Source: Anagrus nilaparvatae (taxonomy: Eukaryota; Arthropoda; Insecta; Hymenoptera; Mymaridae). From it: a stretch of DNA of 64,000 nt. Numbering within the stretch: the first letter of the stretch is position 1; every line of letters begins with the position of its first letter. Below are positions 10,869 to 21,693 of this stretch, in pieces. The DNA lies in contig JAKSXM010000231.1 in NCBI GenBank assembly GCA_022575985.1, positions 21,304,501 through 21,368,500 on the forward strand, written 5' to 3'. A model generated the notes under the pieces. That model did not search any database. It saw only the letters and a program-made list of their open reading frames with translations, and was not told the DNA's origin. The translations under genes and the position numbers were made by a program.

Positions 10869-12197
10869 ATGGCTTTTCTACATACTCACTCGTGCGAGTC
10901 TCTCAAAAGCGAGCTCGAATTATTTACAGTACCTTCAACTCAAGTAACGATAGAATCGAGTCACTGGGTTCATTACAAGCCTATAGCAAGTTTATCAGAT
11001 GATTGTCCGATAGAATTTAACATACCCGGGAATACCGAGGAATAAATCGACTTGGCTCACACTATGCTCTATTTGAAAGTTTCAATAAAAACCGATAGCA
11101 AAACCGAGGGAGCAGATGATGCACTTCAAGCTCAAATAAAAAATGTGGGACCTGTAAACAATTTCATGCATTCACTTTTCAGTCAAGTAGATGTATCATT
11201 TAATCAGAAACTCGTTACGCCGCCGTGTAACGGTTACGGTTACAGAGCGTACATTGAAAATTTGCTAAATTACTCTTCGGATGCAAAAAATTCGCATTTA
11301 CAGAGCGTCTGTTGGTACAACGATACTGCTGGCTTTATGGATGATTTAAAAGATGGAAACATTGGTCTAAAAGCCCGGCGTAACATGCTGAATGGAAGCA
11401 AGAGCATAGATATGATTGGCCACTTACACTGCGACGTTTTCAATCAAAATAAATTTCTTCTAAACGGCATAGATTTAAAAGTGAGACTCATTAAAGCCCG
11501 GCCGGCTTTTACAATAATGGACGAGACGGGTACCTTCTACGTACACTTTGAAGAAGCTACCTTACAAATTCGTAGGGTTAAGATAAGTCCCGGTGTGCTA
11601 ATAGCCCATGCTAATACGCTGTCAAAAACAACAGCCAAGTATGATTTAACACGAGTCGACGTTAAATCAGTCGCTATATATCAAGGAATTCTCAGTCATT
11701 CAATAGACTCTGTCATTATTGGTCAAATACCTAAGCGTATTATTCTAGGATTTGTAACAAACAAAGCTTATAACGGAGATCGACAACTCAATCCCTTCAA
11801 CTTTCAAAACTTCGACTTAAATTACTTGTCCATGTACGTGGAAGGTCAACAAATACCCTCGTCTCCGTTACAGCCAGTTTTCACAGGGAAAAACTCTGCA
11901 TACGTAGAGGCTTATCATACTCTATTTAGCGGTACCGGTGTACATTTTCACAATCAAGGCAACTCCATCAGCAGGCTGTCTTACCCAAATGGCTATTGCC
12001 TTTTTGCTTTCGACTTAACCACCGATCTATCAGCTAACGAGGATCACTGGAACCTCGTAAAACACAGAACCGTGCGGATAGACGTACGTTTCGCAAAGGC
12101 TCTTACTGAAAATATAAACTGTATAATTTACTCCGAGTACAATACAATATGTGAAATTGACGACTCTCGTCAGTGTTTCATCGACTTTAGCGGTTAA
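10869..12197 (+). pseudogene. Double-jelly-roll major capsid protein, one premature stop
   Basis: ATG at 10869 opens a frame that meets TAA at 11043-11045, after 58 codons, then continues uninterrupted to 12197 (about 442 codons in all). The sequence resembles the F54H12.2-like family now recognised as the Polinton major capsid protein. Supporting segments are SHWVHYKPIASLSDDCPIEF near the N-terminus, VGPVNNFMHSLFSQVDVSFN, GFMDDLKDGNIGLKARR, and a C-terminal LFAFDLTTDLS. Length fits the family. Apart from the single stop the gene looks intact, so it decayed recently. The capsid assignment is family knowledge; the stop is seen directly. Confidence 0.8.
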
Positions 12198-12236
12198 TCA
12201 ACGTTTATTAACGATAAATAGGTTTTTTTTTATATC

Positions 12237-12758
12237 ATGGATATAGTCATTGATTCACAATTTTTCAAGGGAATCGACGGACTTTTACTACCTAAGGAGG
12301 TTGCCGTATTTGCACTCAATGACGATTTTTTATGCCACTGGATAATAAAACCTCCATACAATTCTACAAAAATATCATACAACTCCCAACGACAAAATAA
12401 TTGGTTAACCCACAACCACCACGGATTAAATTGGTTTCACGGAGACATAACTGGCAAAATTTTGACGAGAAATTCACAATCAATATCAAAAAACGTAAGA
12501 AAAGTTTACGTACGTGGTCGCGACAAGCTAGTATTTCTACACAAAATCATAGCAAACGAAGTTATAAATTTGGAGTTGGAAATCGATTGTCCATCTTTCC
12601 AAAATTTACCACGGAAAAATTTACATTGCATACAGCATTCAATAAAATTCAATCACGAGAAATACAGCTGCGCACTTAACAATGCTCAACGACTAAAGGT
12701 TTGGTTAAATCAAAATTTGAAAAATCTATCTCAAGGGGAAGACACAGTAGACGCATAA
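12237..12758 (+). CDS. Conserved Polinton-associated protein of unknown function
   Basis: 173 residues in an intact frame, 40 bp after the capsid gene; its stop is two bases before the protease start. Conserved-looking features are a KEVAVFAL segment near residue 20, the phrase HWIIKPPY (about 38-45), RQNNWLTHNHHGLNWFHGD (about 56-74), and YVRGRDK near 97. Proteins with this pattern occur in other insect mobile elements and viruses. An RNase-H-like nuclease fold is conceivable from the spacing of acidic residues but not shown. Context suggests a role in particle production or DNA processing. Confidence 0.6.
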   Translation: MDIVIDSQFFKGIDGLLLPKEVAVFALNDDFLCHWIIKPPYNSTKISYNSQRQNNWLTHNHHGLNWFHGDITGKILTRNSQSISKNVRKVYVRGRDKLVFLHKIIANEVINLELEIDCPSFQNLPRKNLHCIQHSIKFNHEKYSCALNNAQRLKVWLNQNLKNLSQGEDTVDA

Positions 12759-13062
12759 AAATGAACAGCTTAGAAATTTTGGGATTTATATCTAAGATAC
12801 CCTCCCACACGGTTGGAGTATTTCCAGCTGACAAGATACCTCGACTCTGGAAAAAGTCTGCTGCTTTTGTGTTCAACACCCAAGGTAATTCACTACCTGG
12901 TCAGCATTGGGTAGCCGTTTACGTTAATTGCAGAGGACATGGTTTATTTTTTGACAGCTATGGATTAGCACCATACGTCATAAATCACGTCAGACGTTTA
13001 AGAAAAAACTGCAAGCGATTCACCTGGAATACAAGACAACTTCAAAGTGCATCATTAAATGT

Positions 13063-13426
13063 TGTTAGTGTTAAAACCTAACATTTTTATTTATTTATTA
13101 TATAGTTTATTAATGTTTTTAAATCGTCTGATTTTCCCGCGATTGCCTCTGCTAAAAAGAGATTTACAGTGTCGGAATGCGTATGAGTATGTATATGTAA
13201 ACGATGCGCGCGTGGCAACACCGGCTCCGTTTTTGCCTTCTTCCCGTTCGAGCTCTCGTACCGAACGGACGTGCCGGTAGCGTTTTGATTAACTATATGT
13301 GCGTCTTTAATTGTTGAATAATTCTATAACGTTTTATAATAAAAGCCAAGTTAAGTGAAAGTTAAAAACCAGTGTTTTAATTCATTTATTAATTCCTCAT
13401 TTTTGCCAATAAATCCTTCAAAAACA
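13063..13426 (+). repeat. 5' LTR of the BEL/Pao element
   Basis: 364 bp, TG...CA. It contains a possible poly(A) signal (CCAATAAATCC) near its 3' end and a GC-rich central stretch (GATGCGCGCGTGGCAACACC). Confidence 0.93.
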
Positions 13427-13443
13427 TGGTGCCGAAACTCCGG
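13427..13443 (+). other. Primer-binding site of the BEL/Pao element
   Basis: TGGTGCCGAAACTCCGG follows the LTR without a gap. The TGG matches the tRNA CCA end. Confidence 0.8.
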
Positions 13444-14320
13444 TTTAAATTCAGTTGAACGAGGACATTTCTTTATTTTAATAAAAGGTTTGAAGGTATT
13501 TAAATAGCTGAAAGAAATTGTTAAAGAAAAAGTGTTGTGTTGAAATTGTGCATTTTTCCTTTGTCTTGGTGCTTTATTAAAAAATCCAGTGCAGTGACGC
13601 CATGTGCTCCTTTTTTTATTTTTTTATTTTCATGAATTTTTTTTTGGTCGCGACAAGACATGAAATTTTAAGGATAGTTTTTGTGATTCTTAATTAAAAA
13701 ATTTATTATAAAATTCATAGACGTTCTGTCGCATCGCAGGGCCTAAAAAATTCAATTAAAAAAAAGTGTGCAAATAATTTGGAGTCGCCATTTTCCGGTT
13801 CATTAGAAGCCATTATTTCCTTTCGCATAAAATTGAGAAGAAGGAAGTCACGTGAATCAGGAAGGTTGGATTGGCAGCACCAGTGTGGTAATATATTGTA
13901 TCGTTCCATACTCACTATCACTACATATACAGATATACTAGGTTATGCGATAGAAAGAGAAAGGTATATTCAAATTTTTTTCAAAGAGTGAGAGAGGTAT
14001 ATTCAAATTTTTCTTTCTACGCTAACCTTCGATCGTGACAAAAAAAAATTTGTTTTCATTTTTTTTTTATGCTTACCGGCATTTTTAAAAATTTTATGAA
14101 TTTTCAAATCAAAATTCTTTTTGATTTATTCATGAATACATAAAACTAAAACTTAATAAATTAATATAATTCTTTACGTCAAAAATAAAAAGGAGTGGTA
14201 TTATAAAAAAAAAAAAGAAGTTGTATTATAAAAAAAAGAAAGAAACTTATTTTATACAAAAAAAATAACAAGACTTAATTTGAATGTTATATTAATTATT
14301 TATTCGCATTTGCATGAAAA
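13444..14320 (+). other. Untranslated leader of the BEL/Pao element
   Basis: About 880 bp between the primer-binding site and the Gag-Pol start. It is AT-rich and has no convincing reading frame. Confidence 0.6.
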
Positions 14321-17300
14321 ATGGCGGACCAAGTATCCTTAGAGGAAGTTATAGCACAACAGGAGGAACTATCGGAGTGGATATCCAGAGCTTGGACCAA
14401 CGCTAAAAAACTAGGAAAGGAAAAGATGACATCACAAACACTCAATATACGCCTCACCAAACTAAACGACAACTGGGATCAGTACGTCCAAAATCATCAT
14501 CTTATTAAACGCTTCGAAGATGTGAAAAAAACTGCATACGTCAAAGAAGCTTGGTTCGACAAAACTGAAGAAATATATTACAATGTCAATGCTTCTTTTT
14601 CTGAGTACTTAGATTCTCTAAAACTTTCATCTTTTACTTCAGGTCAACATGAACCAACTGCTCAACAAGGTGCTGCTACAGCTCAATTTCATTTACCCAA
14701 GTTCATATTACCAGATTTTGACGGTGATGTCTTAGCCTGGGAAAGCTTTCGAGACCAGTTCAAGGGAATCCTCGATAAATCTCCTATGTTGAGCAACGTT
14801 CAGAAGATCCTGTTGTTACAACAACATCTACAAGGTGATGCCAAAGAGATGTTGAAGAACACTCCTGTTGTTGAAGGTAGCTTTGAAGGTGCATGGAAAG
14901 CTTTAGAGAGCAGGTACGGTAATAAACGTATACTTCTCAGTCATCATATGAATGGTTTGTTAAACTTATCTTCTATGTCAAATTCTTCTTCTAATGAAAT
15001 TAAGCGAGTAGTAGATTTTTTCTCACAAACTGTTCGTTCTTTTGAGGCACTAGGCATCGTCAGGGATAATTGGAATCACTGGTTGGTCTTGCTGTTATCG
15101 CAGAAATTGAATGCTGAGATAAGAGTCAAGTGGGAAACTTCTCTCACTGATACAACAGAATTTCCAAACTTTGATGCACTCAACACATTTTTGGAAAATT
15201 ATGCAAGAGCTTTAGAATCCATCGACGAAGGGGTCATGCAAAGCAGTTCAAAATCCAACAATAGCGAGAAATCAAAACCTGAAAAACCTCAAGCGAGAAA
15301 GCAAACCAATGCAGCCACTTCTCAGTCGAGTAAAAAGGGTAAAGTAAAATCTTATTTTTGCCCTCTTTGTAATAATAATGACCACGCTTTAACTTTTTGT
15401 ACTAAATTCAAAGCCCTTAAAGGTAGTGATCGCTATATTCAAGCTAAGAAACTTAGATTATGTTACAACTGCTTGAAAAATCATTATCCTTCGCCTTGTC
15501 CTAGTAAATTTACTTGTAAAGTTTGTTCGGAAAAACATAATACCTTGCTACATGGTTGTTTTCCTCCTAAAGAATCTATCGCAACTGCATCACTTTCTTC
15601 GGTAAATCAAAGCCTATGCAATGCTACTTCTTCTTCTTCTAATTTGGTTCCTACATGTCAATGTTCATTTCATAATAATACTACTTCTAATACTACACAA
15701 CTTAGAACTTCTAATGTCACTGCCACTTTAAGTTCAAATACAGTTGTATTATTGGCGACTGCTAAAGTATCGGTTTGCTCAGCTGCTGGCAACTCATTAA
15801 CTTTGCGTGCTCTTATTGATAGTGGCTCTGATACGTCCATTATATCTGAATGGGCTGCCCAATCATTACACTTACGTCGTCATTCTACAAATACCTTGAT
15901 TACTGGTGTTCTTTGTAAATCAGGTTCAGCTAACCAGGAAGTGAGTTTTACAGTTTCACCTAGGAATAAAAATTCATTTTGTCTACAAGTATCAGCTTTA
16001 GTATTAAAAAAAGTCACAAATCCTATACCTTCTCAAACTTCGTCGTTTAGGCAGTGGCCTCACATACAAAACTTAGAACTAGCGGATCCTGAATTTTATT
16101 TATCATCTCCAATTGATTTAATTTTGGGAAGCGATGTCTGTGACATCTTCTTCAAAGGTGATTCTATCTCTGGACCTCCTGGTACTCCAACTGCTTTTGG
16201 TTCACCATTTGGATATGTCTTGTTAGGTCCAACCTCAGCTAAACATAAACCTATTTTGAAAACTTCTTGCTCAGTTTCTTCTACCAAACTTACTACTCAA
16301 GACATTTTATTTGATTTAAAAAAATTTTGGGAATTAGAGGACGTTGGTAACGTTCCCTTTTTGTCTCCAGAGGAAATAGAATGTGAAAAACATTTTAAAG
16401 AAACACATTCAAGAAAACCCTCAGGCAAATATGTAGTTAAACTTCCACTTTCTACTGACGAATCTATAGCTTTAGGTCCTACTCGTCACTTCGCAGTAAA
16501 AGTGCTTGAATCTTCTGAAAGAAAAATGTCAAAAAATCCAGATTATCACAAAAAATTTATAGAATGTGTACATGACTTTACTTCGTTAGGTCATATGGTA
16601 AAAATACCTCGTAATAAACTTGAGAACATGAAAGCTAATTACATTCCTCATCATGGTGTATTTAAAACTAATGATCCTTCGGGAAAGTTAAGGTGGGTCT
16701 TTAATGCTTCTCACAATACCTCGACAGGACATTCTCTTAATTCAAAATTATTAACTGGTCCAAAACTTCAATTAGATTTATGGGTAATTTTAACTCGATG
16801 GCGATTTTTTAAAATAGTTTTCACAGCTGATATTGTAAAAATGTTTCGTCAAATTGAAGTCCATCCTGATGACTGGAATTGGCAAAGAATTGTTTGGAGA
16901 GATTCTCCCAATGAAGAAATTGCTGATTATTGGATAACAGTTGTAATGTTTGGTCAAGCGTGTGCTCCTTATCTCGCACTGAGATGTAAACAACAATTAG
17001 TTGAGGATGAAGGTCGTAATTTTCCTCTCGCATCGGTTTCCTTAAATGAACGTACTTATGTAGATGACATTTTTGAGGGTGCAGATGATGAAACAACAGC
17101 ACAAAAAATTAAAAATGAACTGATAAACCTTTTAAATTTAGGAGGATTCCCCCTTGCTAAATGGGCCTCTAATTCTCCTGCTCTTGCTGAAAAATCTAAT
17201 GAAGTACTTATAAAAGAATCTGATTCTGTAACAACGCTAGGTGTAGCCTGGTCACTACATTTAGATTCGTTCAATATAAGGGGTAGCTTAGAACCAAAGA

Positions 17301-19606
17301 AAATTGATCACTTAAATAAAAGAATTCTACTTTCTGAGATTTCAAAGTTGTTCGATCCACTTGGATGGTTCGCACCTGTCATAATCAATGCTAAAATTTT
17401 AATACAGGATCTTTGGTTACATAACTTAGAATGGGATTCTGAATTGCCCACTTCTGTTGCTGAAAAATGGGTTGAGTTTAGATCTTCTCTACCTTGCCTA
17501 AATAAAATTTCTATTAGTCGATGGGTATCAAGCTTTGAATCCTCGGAAATAGAATTTCATTGCTTTTCGGATGCTTCTGAGAGAGCTTACGCTACCGTAA
17601 TTTATGTGGTATCGAAAAATGGTCAAAACAAAACTTCTTCATTATTACTAGCCAAAACAAGAGTAGCACCTATTAAACGATTATCTATACCTCGTCTAGA
17701 ACTATGTGCTGCTGAACTTTTAGTCTTATTAGCTAATAAACTAATTCCCAGCTTAAACTTGAAAAACGAGAGAATAAAAGTTTTTGGATGGTCTGATTCA
17801 TCTGTGGTCTTGACATGGATCAAGTCGCATCCATCTAAATGGAAACCATTCGTAGCTCATAGAGTAGCTTCCATTCAAAACTCTTTAATTCAAATTGATT
17901 GGCGATACGTACCTACAAAATGCAATCCTGCTGATGTTGCAACGAGAGGTATCGCTGCTCCTGAGTTCGAAGCCTTTTCTTTGTGGTGGCAAGGTCCTAC
18001 TTGGTTAGTACAATCAAATGAAACTTGGCCCGCAAGAGAATTTCAATCTAGTGACTCTAAAATAAATGTCGAAGTCAAATCTATATCAAATATTAATACT
18101 ACTGTCACGGTTAAAGTCTATGATCTTCTTGAGAAATTCTCTAATGTAAATACTCTGATTAAAGTGGTAGCATATTGCTTGAGAGCAATAAAAACTACAA
18201 ATTTACCTAAAACTATAAACTTATCGAATACAGAATTAGATGTTGCTCTATGTACAATAACTAAAATATCTCAACAGTCTTCTTTCCCTAGAGAATATGA
18301 AGCGTTAAAAAACAATAAAAAGATTCCAAAAACTCCTCCGTTATTATCATTAAAACCATTCCTTGACTCAGGTTGTATTAGAGTAGGTGGGCGAGTTCGT
18401 CATTCGTTTTTATCTTATAATGAAAAACATCCTTTTGTCATTGCTAAAAATACAGTGTTTGCTAATTCTTTGGTACAACAAGCTCATCTAAGATGTTTAC
18501 ATGGAGGTCAAGAGTTAACAAGAAATGTCTTACTACAACGGTTTTGGATTTTACGCGGTCGGAGTTACATTCGTTCAATACTGAGAAAATGTGTGATATG
18601 TACTAAATATCATGCTAAAACTACTGGGCAGGAAATGGGTCAACTTCCCTCAGTACGTCTTAAGCCTGAGAAACCCTTTCTTAAATCCAGTGTGGATTAC
18701 GCTGGACCATTCTCATTGAGAGCGTCTTCTGGTAGAGGCATAAAATCTATAAAAGGTTACATATGTTTATTTGTTTGTTTAGTGACCAAAGCAGTACACT
18801 TGGAGGTTGTTACATCTTTGTCCACTCAAAGTTTTATTGCAGCTTTCAAAAGGTTCATCTCCAGAAGAGGTCCTTGTGCAGAGATGTACAGCGATAATGC
18901 CACTAACTTTAAAGGTGCCGCAGCTGAATTAGTAAATATGTTTTCAAAAGCTTCAGAATTCTATAAGGAGGTGTCTCATGCTCTCGTATCAGAAGGTACA
19001 ACTTGGAATTTTATACCACCATCTTCGCCACACTTCGGAGGAATATGGGAAGCAGGAGTAAAATCGGTAAAGTCACATTTGAAAAAGATCATAGGTGAGC
19101 AAAAACTAACTTATGAAGATATGTCTACATTTTTATGTCAAGTAGAAGCCTGTCTTAATTCAAGGCCGCTTTACCCAGCAAGTAATGATCCTTCCGATTT
19201 ATTACCTCTTACTCCCGCACATTTCTTAATAGGTGGTCCAATAAATGCGTACCCAGAAGTTCCTTCTGACTTACAATCTAAATCCTCTTTGACTAACAAA
19301 TTTAAATTAATCACTAATATGCGTGATCATTTTTGGAATAGGTGGTCCAAAGAATACATTCACCATCTACAACAAAGCTATCGCTGGCATACTCCTGTGA
19401 AAAATATCGAAGTTGGAAATCTGGTTCTTCTAAAAGACGATATACTACCAGCAACTAAATGGCCAATGGCTCGAGTAAATGAAGTCTTCAAGGGTCCTGA
19501 CAACCTAGTTCGAGTCGTTAATGTGAAAACTGCAACTGGGGTCTACAAGAGGCCTGTAGTTAAATTAGTTCCCCTGCCAATTGACACCGATAATAATTCT
19601 TGTTAA
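14321..19606 (+). CDS. gag-pol: BEL/Pao Gag-Pol polyprotein, intact
   Basis: 1761 residues in one uninterrupted frame; the start ATG gives MADQVSLEE. Order of domains: a Gag region of the DUF1759 type (FKGILDKSPMLSNVQKILLL, about 150-170); Cys/His knuckles at about 347-420 (CPLCNNNDHALTFC, CYNC); an aspartic protease with DSGSDTS at residue 500; reverse transcriptase with YVDD at 913-916; RNase H beginning near FSDASERAYA (about 1083) with WSDSS further on; and an integrase with a His/Cys region ending CVICTKYH (about 1424), then catalytic Asp in SSVDYAGPF, Asp in YSDNATNF and Glu in FGGIWEAG. A basic C-terminal domain follows. Length is normal and no env gene is present. It copies and integrates the element. 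Confidence 0.95.
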   Translation: MADQVSLEEVIAQQEELSEWISRAWTNAKKLGKEKMTSQTLNIRLTKLNDNWDQYVQNHHLIKRFEDVKKTAYVKEAWFDKTEEIYYNVNASFSEYLDSLKLSSFTSGQHEPTAQQGAATAQFHLPKFILPDFDGDVLAWESFRDQFKGILDKSPMLSNVQKILLLQQHLQGDAKEMLKNTPVVEGSFEGAWKALESRYGNKRILLSHHMNGLLNLSSMSNSSSNEIKRVVDFFSQTVRSFEALGIVRDNWNHWLVLLLSQKLNAEIRVKWETSLTDTTEFPNFDALNTFLENYARALESIDEGVMQSSSKSNNSEKSKPEKPQARKQTNAATSQSSKKGKVKSYFCPLCNNNDHALTFCTKFKALKGSDRYIQAKKLRLCYNCLKNHYPSPCPSKFTCKVCSEKHNTLLHGCFPPKESIATASLSSVNQSLCNATSSSSNLVPTCQCSFHNNTTSNTTQLRTSNVTATLSSNTVVLLATAKVSVCSAAGNSLTLRALIDSGSDTSIISEWAAQSLHLRRHSTNTLITGVLCKSGSANQEVSFTVSPRNKNSFCLQVSALVLKKVTNPIPSQTSSFRQWPHIQNLELADPEFYLSSPIDLILGSDVCDIFFKGDSISGPPGTPTAFGSPFGYVLLGPTSAKHKPILKTSCSVSSTKLTTQDILFDLKKFWELEDVGNVPFLSPEEIECEKHFKETHSRKPSGKYVVKLPLSTDESIALGPTRHFAVKVLESSERKMSKNPDYHKKFIECVHDFTSLGHMVKIPRNKLENMKANYIPHHGVFKTNDPSGKLRWVFNASHNTSTGHSLNSKLLTGPKLQLDLWVILTRWRFFKIVFTADIVKMFRQIEVHPDDWNWQRIVWRDSPNEEIADYWITVVMFGQACAPYLALRCKQQLVEDEGRNFPLASVSLNERTYVDDIFEGADDETTAQKIKNELINLLNLGGFPLAKWASNSPALAEKSNEVLIKESDSVTTLGVAWSLHLDSFNIRGSLEPKKIDHLNKRILLSEISKLFDPLGWFAPVIINAKILIQDLWLHNLEWDSELPTSVAEKWVEFRSSLPCLNKISISRWVSSFESSEIEFHCFSDASERAYATVIYVVSKNGQNKTSSLLLAKTRVAPIKRLSIPRLELCAAELLVLLANKLIPSLNLKNERIKVFGWSDSSVVLTWIKSHPSKWKPFVAHRVASIQNSLIQIDWRYVPTKCNPADVATRGIAAPEFEAFSLWWQGPTWLVQSNETWPAREFQSSDSKINVEVKSISNINTTVTVKVYDLLEKFSNVNTLIKVVAYCLRAIKTTNLPKTINLSNTELDVALCTITKISQQSSFPREYEALKNNKKIPKTPPLLSLKPFLDSGCIRVGGRVRHSFLSYNEKHPFVIAKNTVFANSLVQQAHLRCLHGGQELTRNVLLQRFWILRGRSYIRSILRKCVICTKYHAKTTGQEMGQLPSVRLKPEKPFLKSSVDYAGPFSLRASSGRGIKSIKGYICLFVCLVTKAVHLEVVTSLSTQSFIAAFKRFISRRGPCAEMYSDNATNFKGAAAELVNMFSKASEFYKEVSHALVSEGTTWNFIPPSSPHFGGIWEAGVKSVKSHLKKIIGEQKLTYEDMSTFLCQVEACLNSRPLYPASNDPSDLLPLTPAHFLIGGPINAYPEVPSDLQSKSSLTNKFKLITNMRDHFWNRWSKEYIHHLQQSYRWHTPVKNIEVGNLVLLKDDILPATKWPMARVNEVFKGPDNLVRVVNVKTATGVYKRPVVKLVPLPIDTDNNSC

Positions 19607-20026
19607 AAATTGTAAATAAATTAATCTGAAACTATTTCTCATGGCAGGTGGTAACGCAAAAAAAAATAATAATAAAAATTTTTATATTTGTAAATATCGT
19701 ATTAGTTATGTTGTTTCAAATCGCATCTCGATCAAATTTTACAAAAGATTTCAATTTAATATTTAACTTTATTCAATTAATTAACTTTTGATTTTTTAAA
19801 TATTTATTATATTGTAAATGTCTTTTAATTAACTAGCTTTTGATTTTTTAAATTTATTATATTGTAAATATTTTATTCGCTTACTAAATATTAATATCTT
19901 TTTGTTTGAACGGATAAAAATCTTTTAAAATTATATAGTTAGCATGATCTATTAATATGTTTTTAAAATTTTATAAAATTTATGTATGTAATTAACACCA
20001 TTCTGACATTGTAAATGTCGCTATAG

Positions 20027-20040
20027 CGAGGCAGGTGGTA
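20027..20040 (+). other. Polypurine tract of the BEL/Pao element
   Basis: GAGGCAGGTGGTA lies directly before the 3' LTR. A similar GGCAGGTGG motif appears at 19644. Confidence 0.6.
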
Positions 20041-20404
20041 TGTTAGTGTTAAAACCTAACATTTTTATTTATTTATTATATAGTTTATTAATGTTTTTAA
20101 ATCGTCTGATTTTCCCGCGATTGCCTCTGCTAAAAAGAGATTTACAGTGTCGGAATGCGTATGAGTATGTATATGTAAACGATGCGCGCGTGGCAACACC
20201 GGCTCCGTTTTTGCCTTCTTCCCGTTCGAGCTCTCGTACCGAACGGACGTGCCGGTAGCGTTTTGATTAACTATATGTGGGTCTTTAATTGTTGAATAAT
20301 TCTATAACGTTTTATAATAAAAGCCAAGTTAAGTGAAAGTTAAAAACCAGTGTTTTAATTCATTTATTAATTCCTCATTTTTGCCAATAAATCCTTCAAA
20401 AACA
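20041..20404 (+). repeat. 3' LTR of the BEL/Pao element
   Basis: 364 bp with one visible difference from the 5' LTR (G at 20280). It ends at the target duplication AATGT. Confidence 0.93.
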
Positions 20405-20670
20405 AATGTCTGTGGTCAATTTTGCATCATGTTTTTGCAGTACATGTCTCGCGGATTAAAAATGAAAGATTTTTTAAATAAATTTACAACAGACTTAAAA
20501 CTAAATGACAGAATAGCTGCGCATTACGTCAACAGACTCAAACGCAATGCAAGATATAAAATAAATCGTAGAAACAACGCCTTTAGTCATTCGAACGAGT
20601 ACTTCGGCAAAGGAATAAGCAGAGGTCTGAGATTACAAAATTGTAACTGCAAAACACTACCATTTTAAAA

Positions 20671-20933
20671 AAATTATATAGTTTGACCTTTTTTCGAGTA
20701 AATGATATCAAATAAATTTATAAATTTTATCACCCCCTACTTTTATATGCGGATGCTAATTGTCATCTCTTTTTTTAATATTAAGTTTAAAAATTTTTCT
20801 AAAATCACCACTTTGTATGCTTTAATAAAAAAAGAGATGACAATTAGCATCCGCATATAAAAGTAGGGGGTGATAAAATTTATAAATTTATTTGATATCA
20901 TTTACTCGAAAAAAGGTCAAACTATATAATTGT
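20671..20933. repeat. Near-perfect long inverted repeat (hairpin)
   Basis: Arms of about 105 bp begin ATATAGTTTGACC and end GGTCAAACTATAT. They include CACCCCCTACTTTTATATGC and its exact complement, and enclose a ~45-bp AT-rich loop. It starts right after the protease stop, between two co-directional Polinton genes. It could be a small MITE or a strong transcription barrier. No clear flanking duplication was found. Confidence 0.9.
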
Positions 20934-21004
20934 TTTAAAAATTACTGTCGAGTATTAAAAACATTATTAACTACCATTTTAAATTTAAAAAAAAAAAAAT
21001 CATC

Positions 21005-21693
21005 ATGGCCTGCTCAAACCAAAATTTGCTGCTTTCATCTTTTTACGGCATCAACAAATCTTTTACGAAAAAAGTTTACATCGGTTTTGGATTGGATAAG
21101 TCTGAAACTGAATTTGAATTCAATTTGACTATGACGGCTTGCAGTCCTTACGCTCATATTTCCAAAAAATCGACGACTACTTTTGCGGAAAAATATCAGA
21201 GGATAACTTAATTGAAGAAAACGATTTCACCATTAAATTTACTCACTGTTATCAAAAAAAAGCAATAGAGATATCTTACGAAGATACCCAATCTGATAAT
21301 AATAATAAGAAATCAAAAGTGAGTTTAGTTTTGCAAAAAGTCAGTTTTATCGCTTTAAAAAATATAGTAAATTCCATGAATTATAAGTTTCAACTTTTAC
21401 ATTCAAAAACCGATTATCTATCTATGTTACAAAAAAAATTCATCAGTTATTTAATCGATTGTTTGAACGAGAGTGGAAAAAAAATTATTTCACAAATAAA
21501 CGCTAAAGATGTGAGACAAATCTGCGAACGTTTTGACGAAAAGGTTAGCGAAAATTTACAAAATCAAATGAACGAAGAAAAAAAAGACACAGAATGCAAT
21601 TTAAGTTTGGAATACGCTCATCTCTACTTAAAAGAACTTTCTGTTCTTCATTTCAATTACTTGATATCTACACTAAATGCTGCATTTGAATAG
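21005..21693 (+). pseudogene. Unrecognised Polinton-associated gene, frameshifted
   Basis: A frame opening at 21005 (MACSNQNLLLSS) runs about 40 sensible codons, then a second frame takes over from about 21139 and continues to 21693. The two overlap with a one-step shift at about 21100-21140. The joined length would be about 225 residues. The sequence is Lys/Glu/Asn-rich with predicted helices (SLRSYFQKIDDYF, a long KKFISYLIDCLNESGKK stretch). No family is recognised. Same strand and position after the protease suggest a Polinton gene. Confidence 0.45.

Larger units (their letters stand above)
13063..20404 (+). mobile_element. BEL/Pao LTR retrotransposon, apparently complete
   Basis: Two 364-bp LTRs (13063-13426 and 20041-20404; TGTTAG...AAACA) flank a primer-binding site, one long Gag-Pol frame and a purine tract. 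The 5-bp duplication AATGT (13058-13062 and 20405-20409) is typical for the family. By eye the LTRs differ at one base (C at 13302, G at 20280), about 0.3%, so the insertion is recent. All expected parts are present, so the copy could be active. The target is the Polinton protease gene. Confidence 0.95.
12761..20668 (+). pseudogene. Adenain-type cysteine protease, split by a BEL/Pao insertion
   Basis: The 5' part is 12761-13062 and the 3' part resumes at 20410. Allowing for one copy of the 5-bp duplication the frame is continuous, 186 codons long, close to adenovirus protease (about 200). Candidate catalytic residues are His49 in GQHWVAVYV, Asp65 in FFDSYG, Gln95, and Cys102 in VCGQFC. The Gln-to-Cys spacing of seven equals that in adenain. 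The retrotransposon sits between the codons for Asn100 and Val101, just before the nucleophile, so no active enzyme can be made. In Polintons this enzyme matures virion proteins. No other damage is visible. Confidence 0.8.

Noticed and set aside
13059..13280. 73-residue frame, repeated at 20040-20258
   Set aside because: It lies in the BEL/Pao LTRs and is duplicated with them; no coding evidence.
16096..17823. Minus-strand frames of 60-90 residues
   Set aside because: Shadows of the BEL/Pao Gag-Pol frame.
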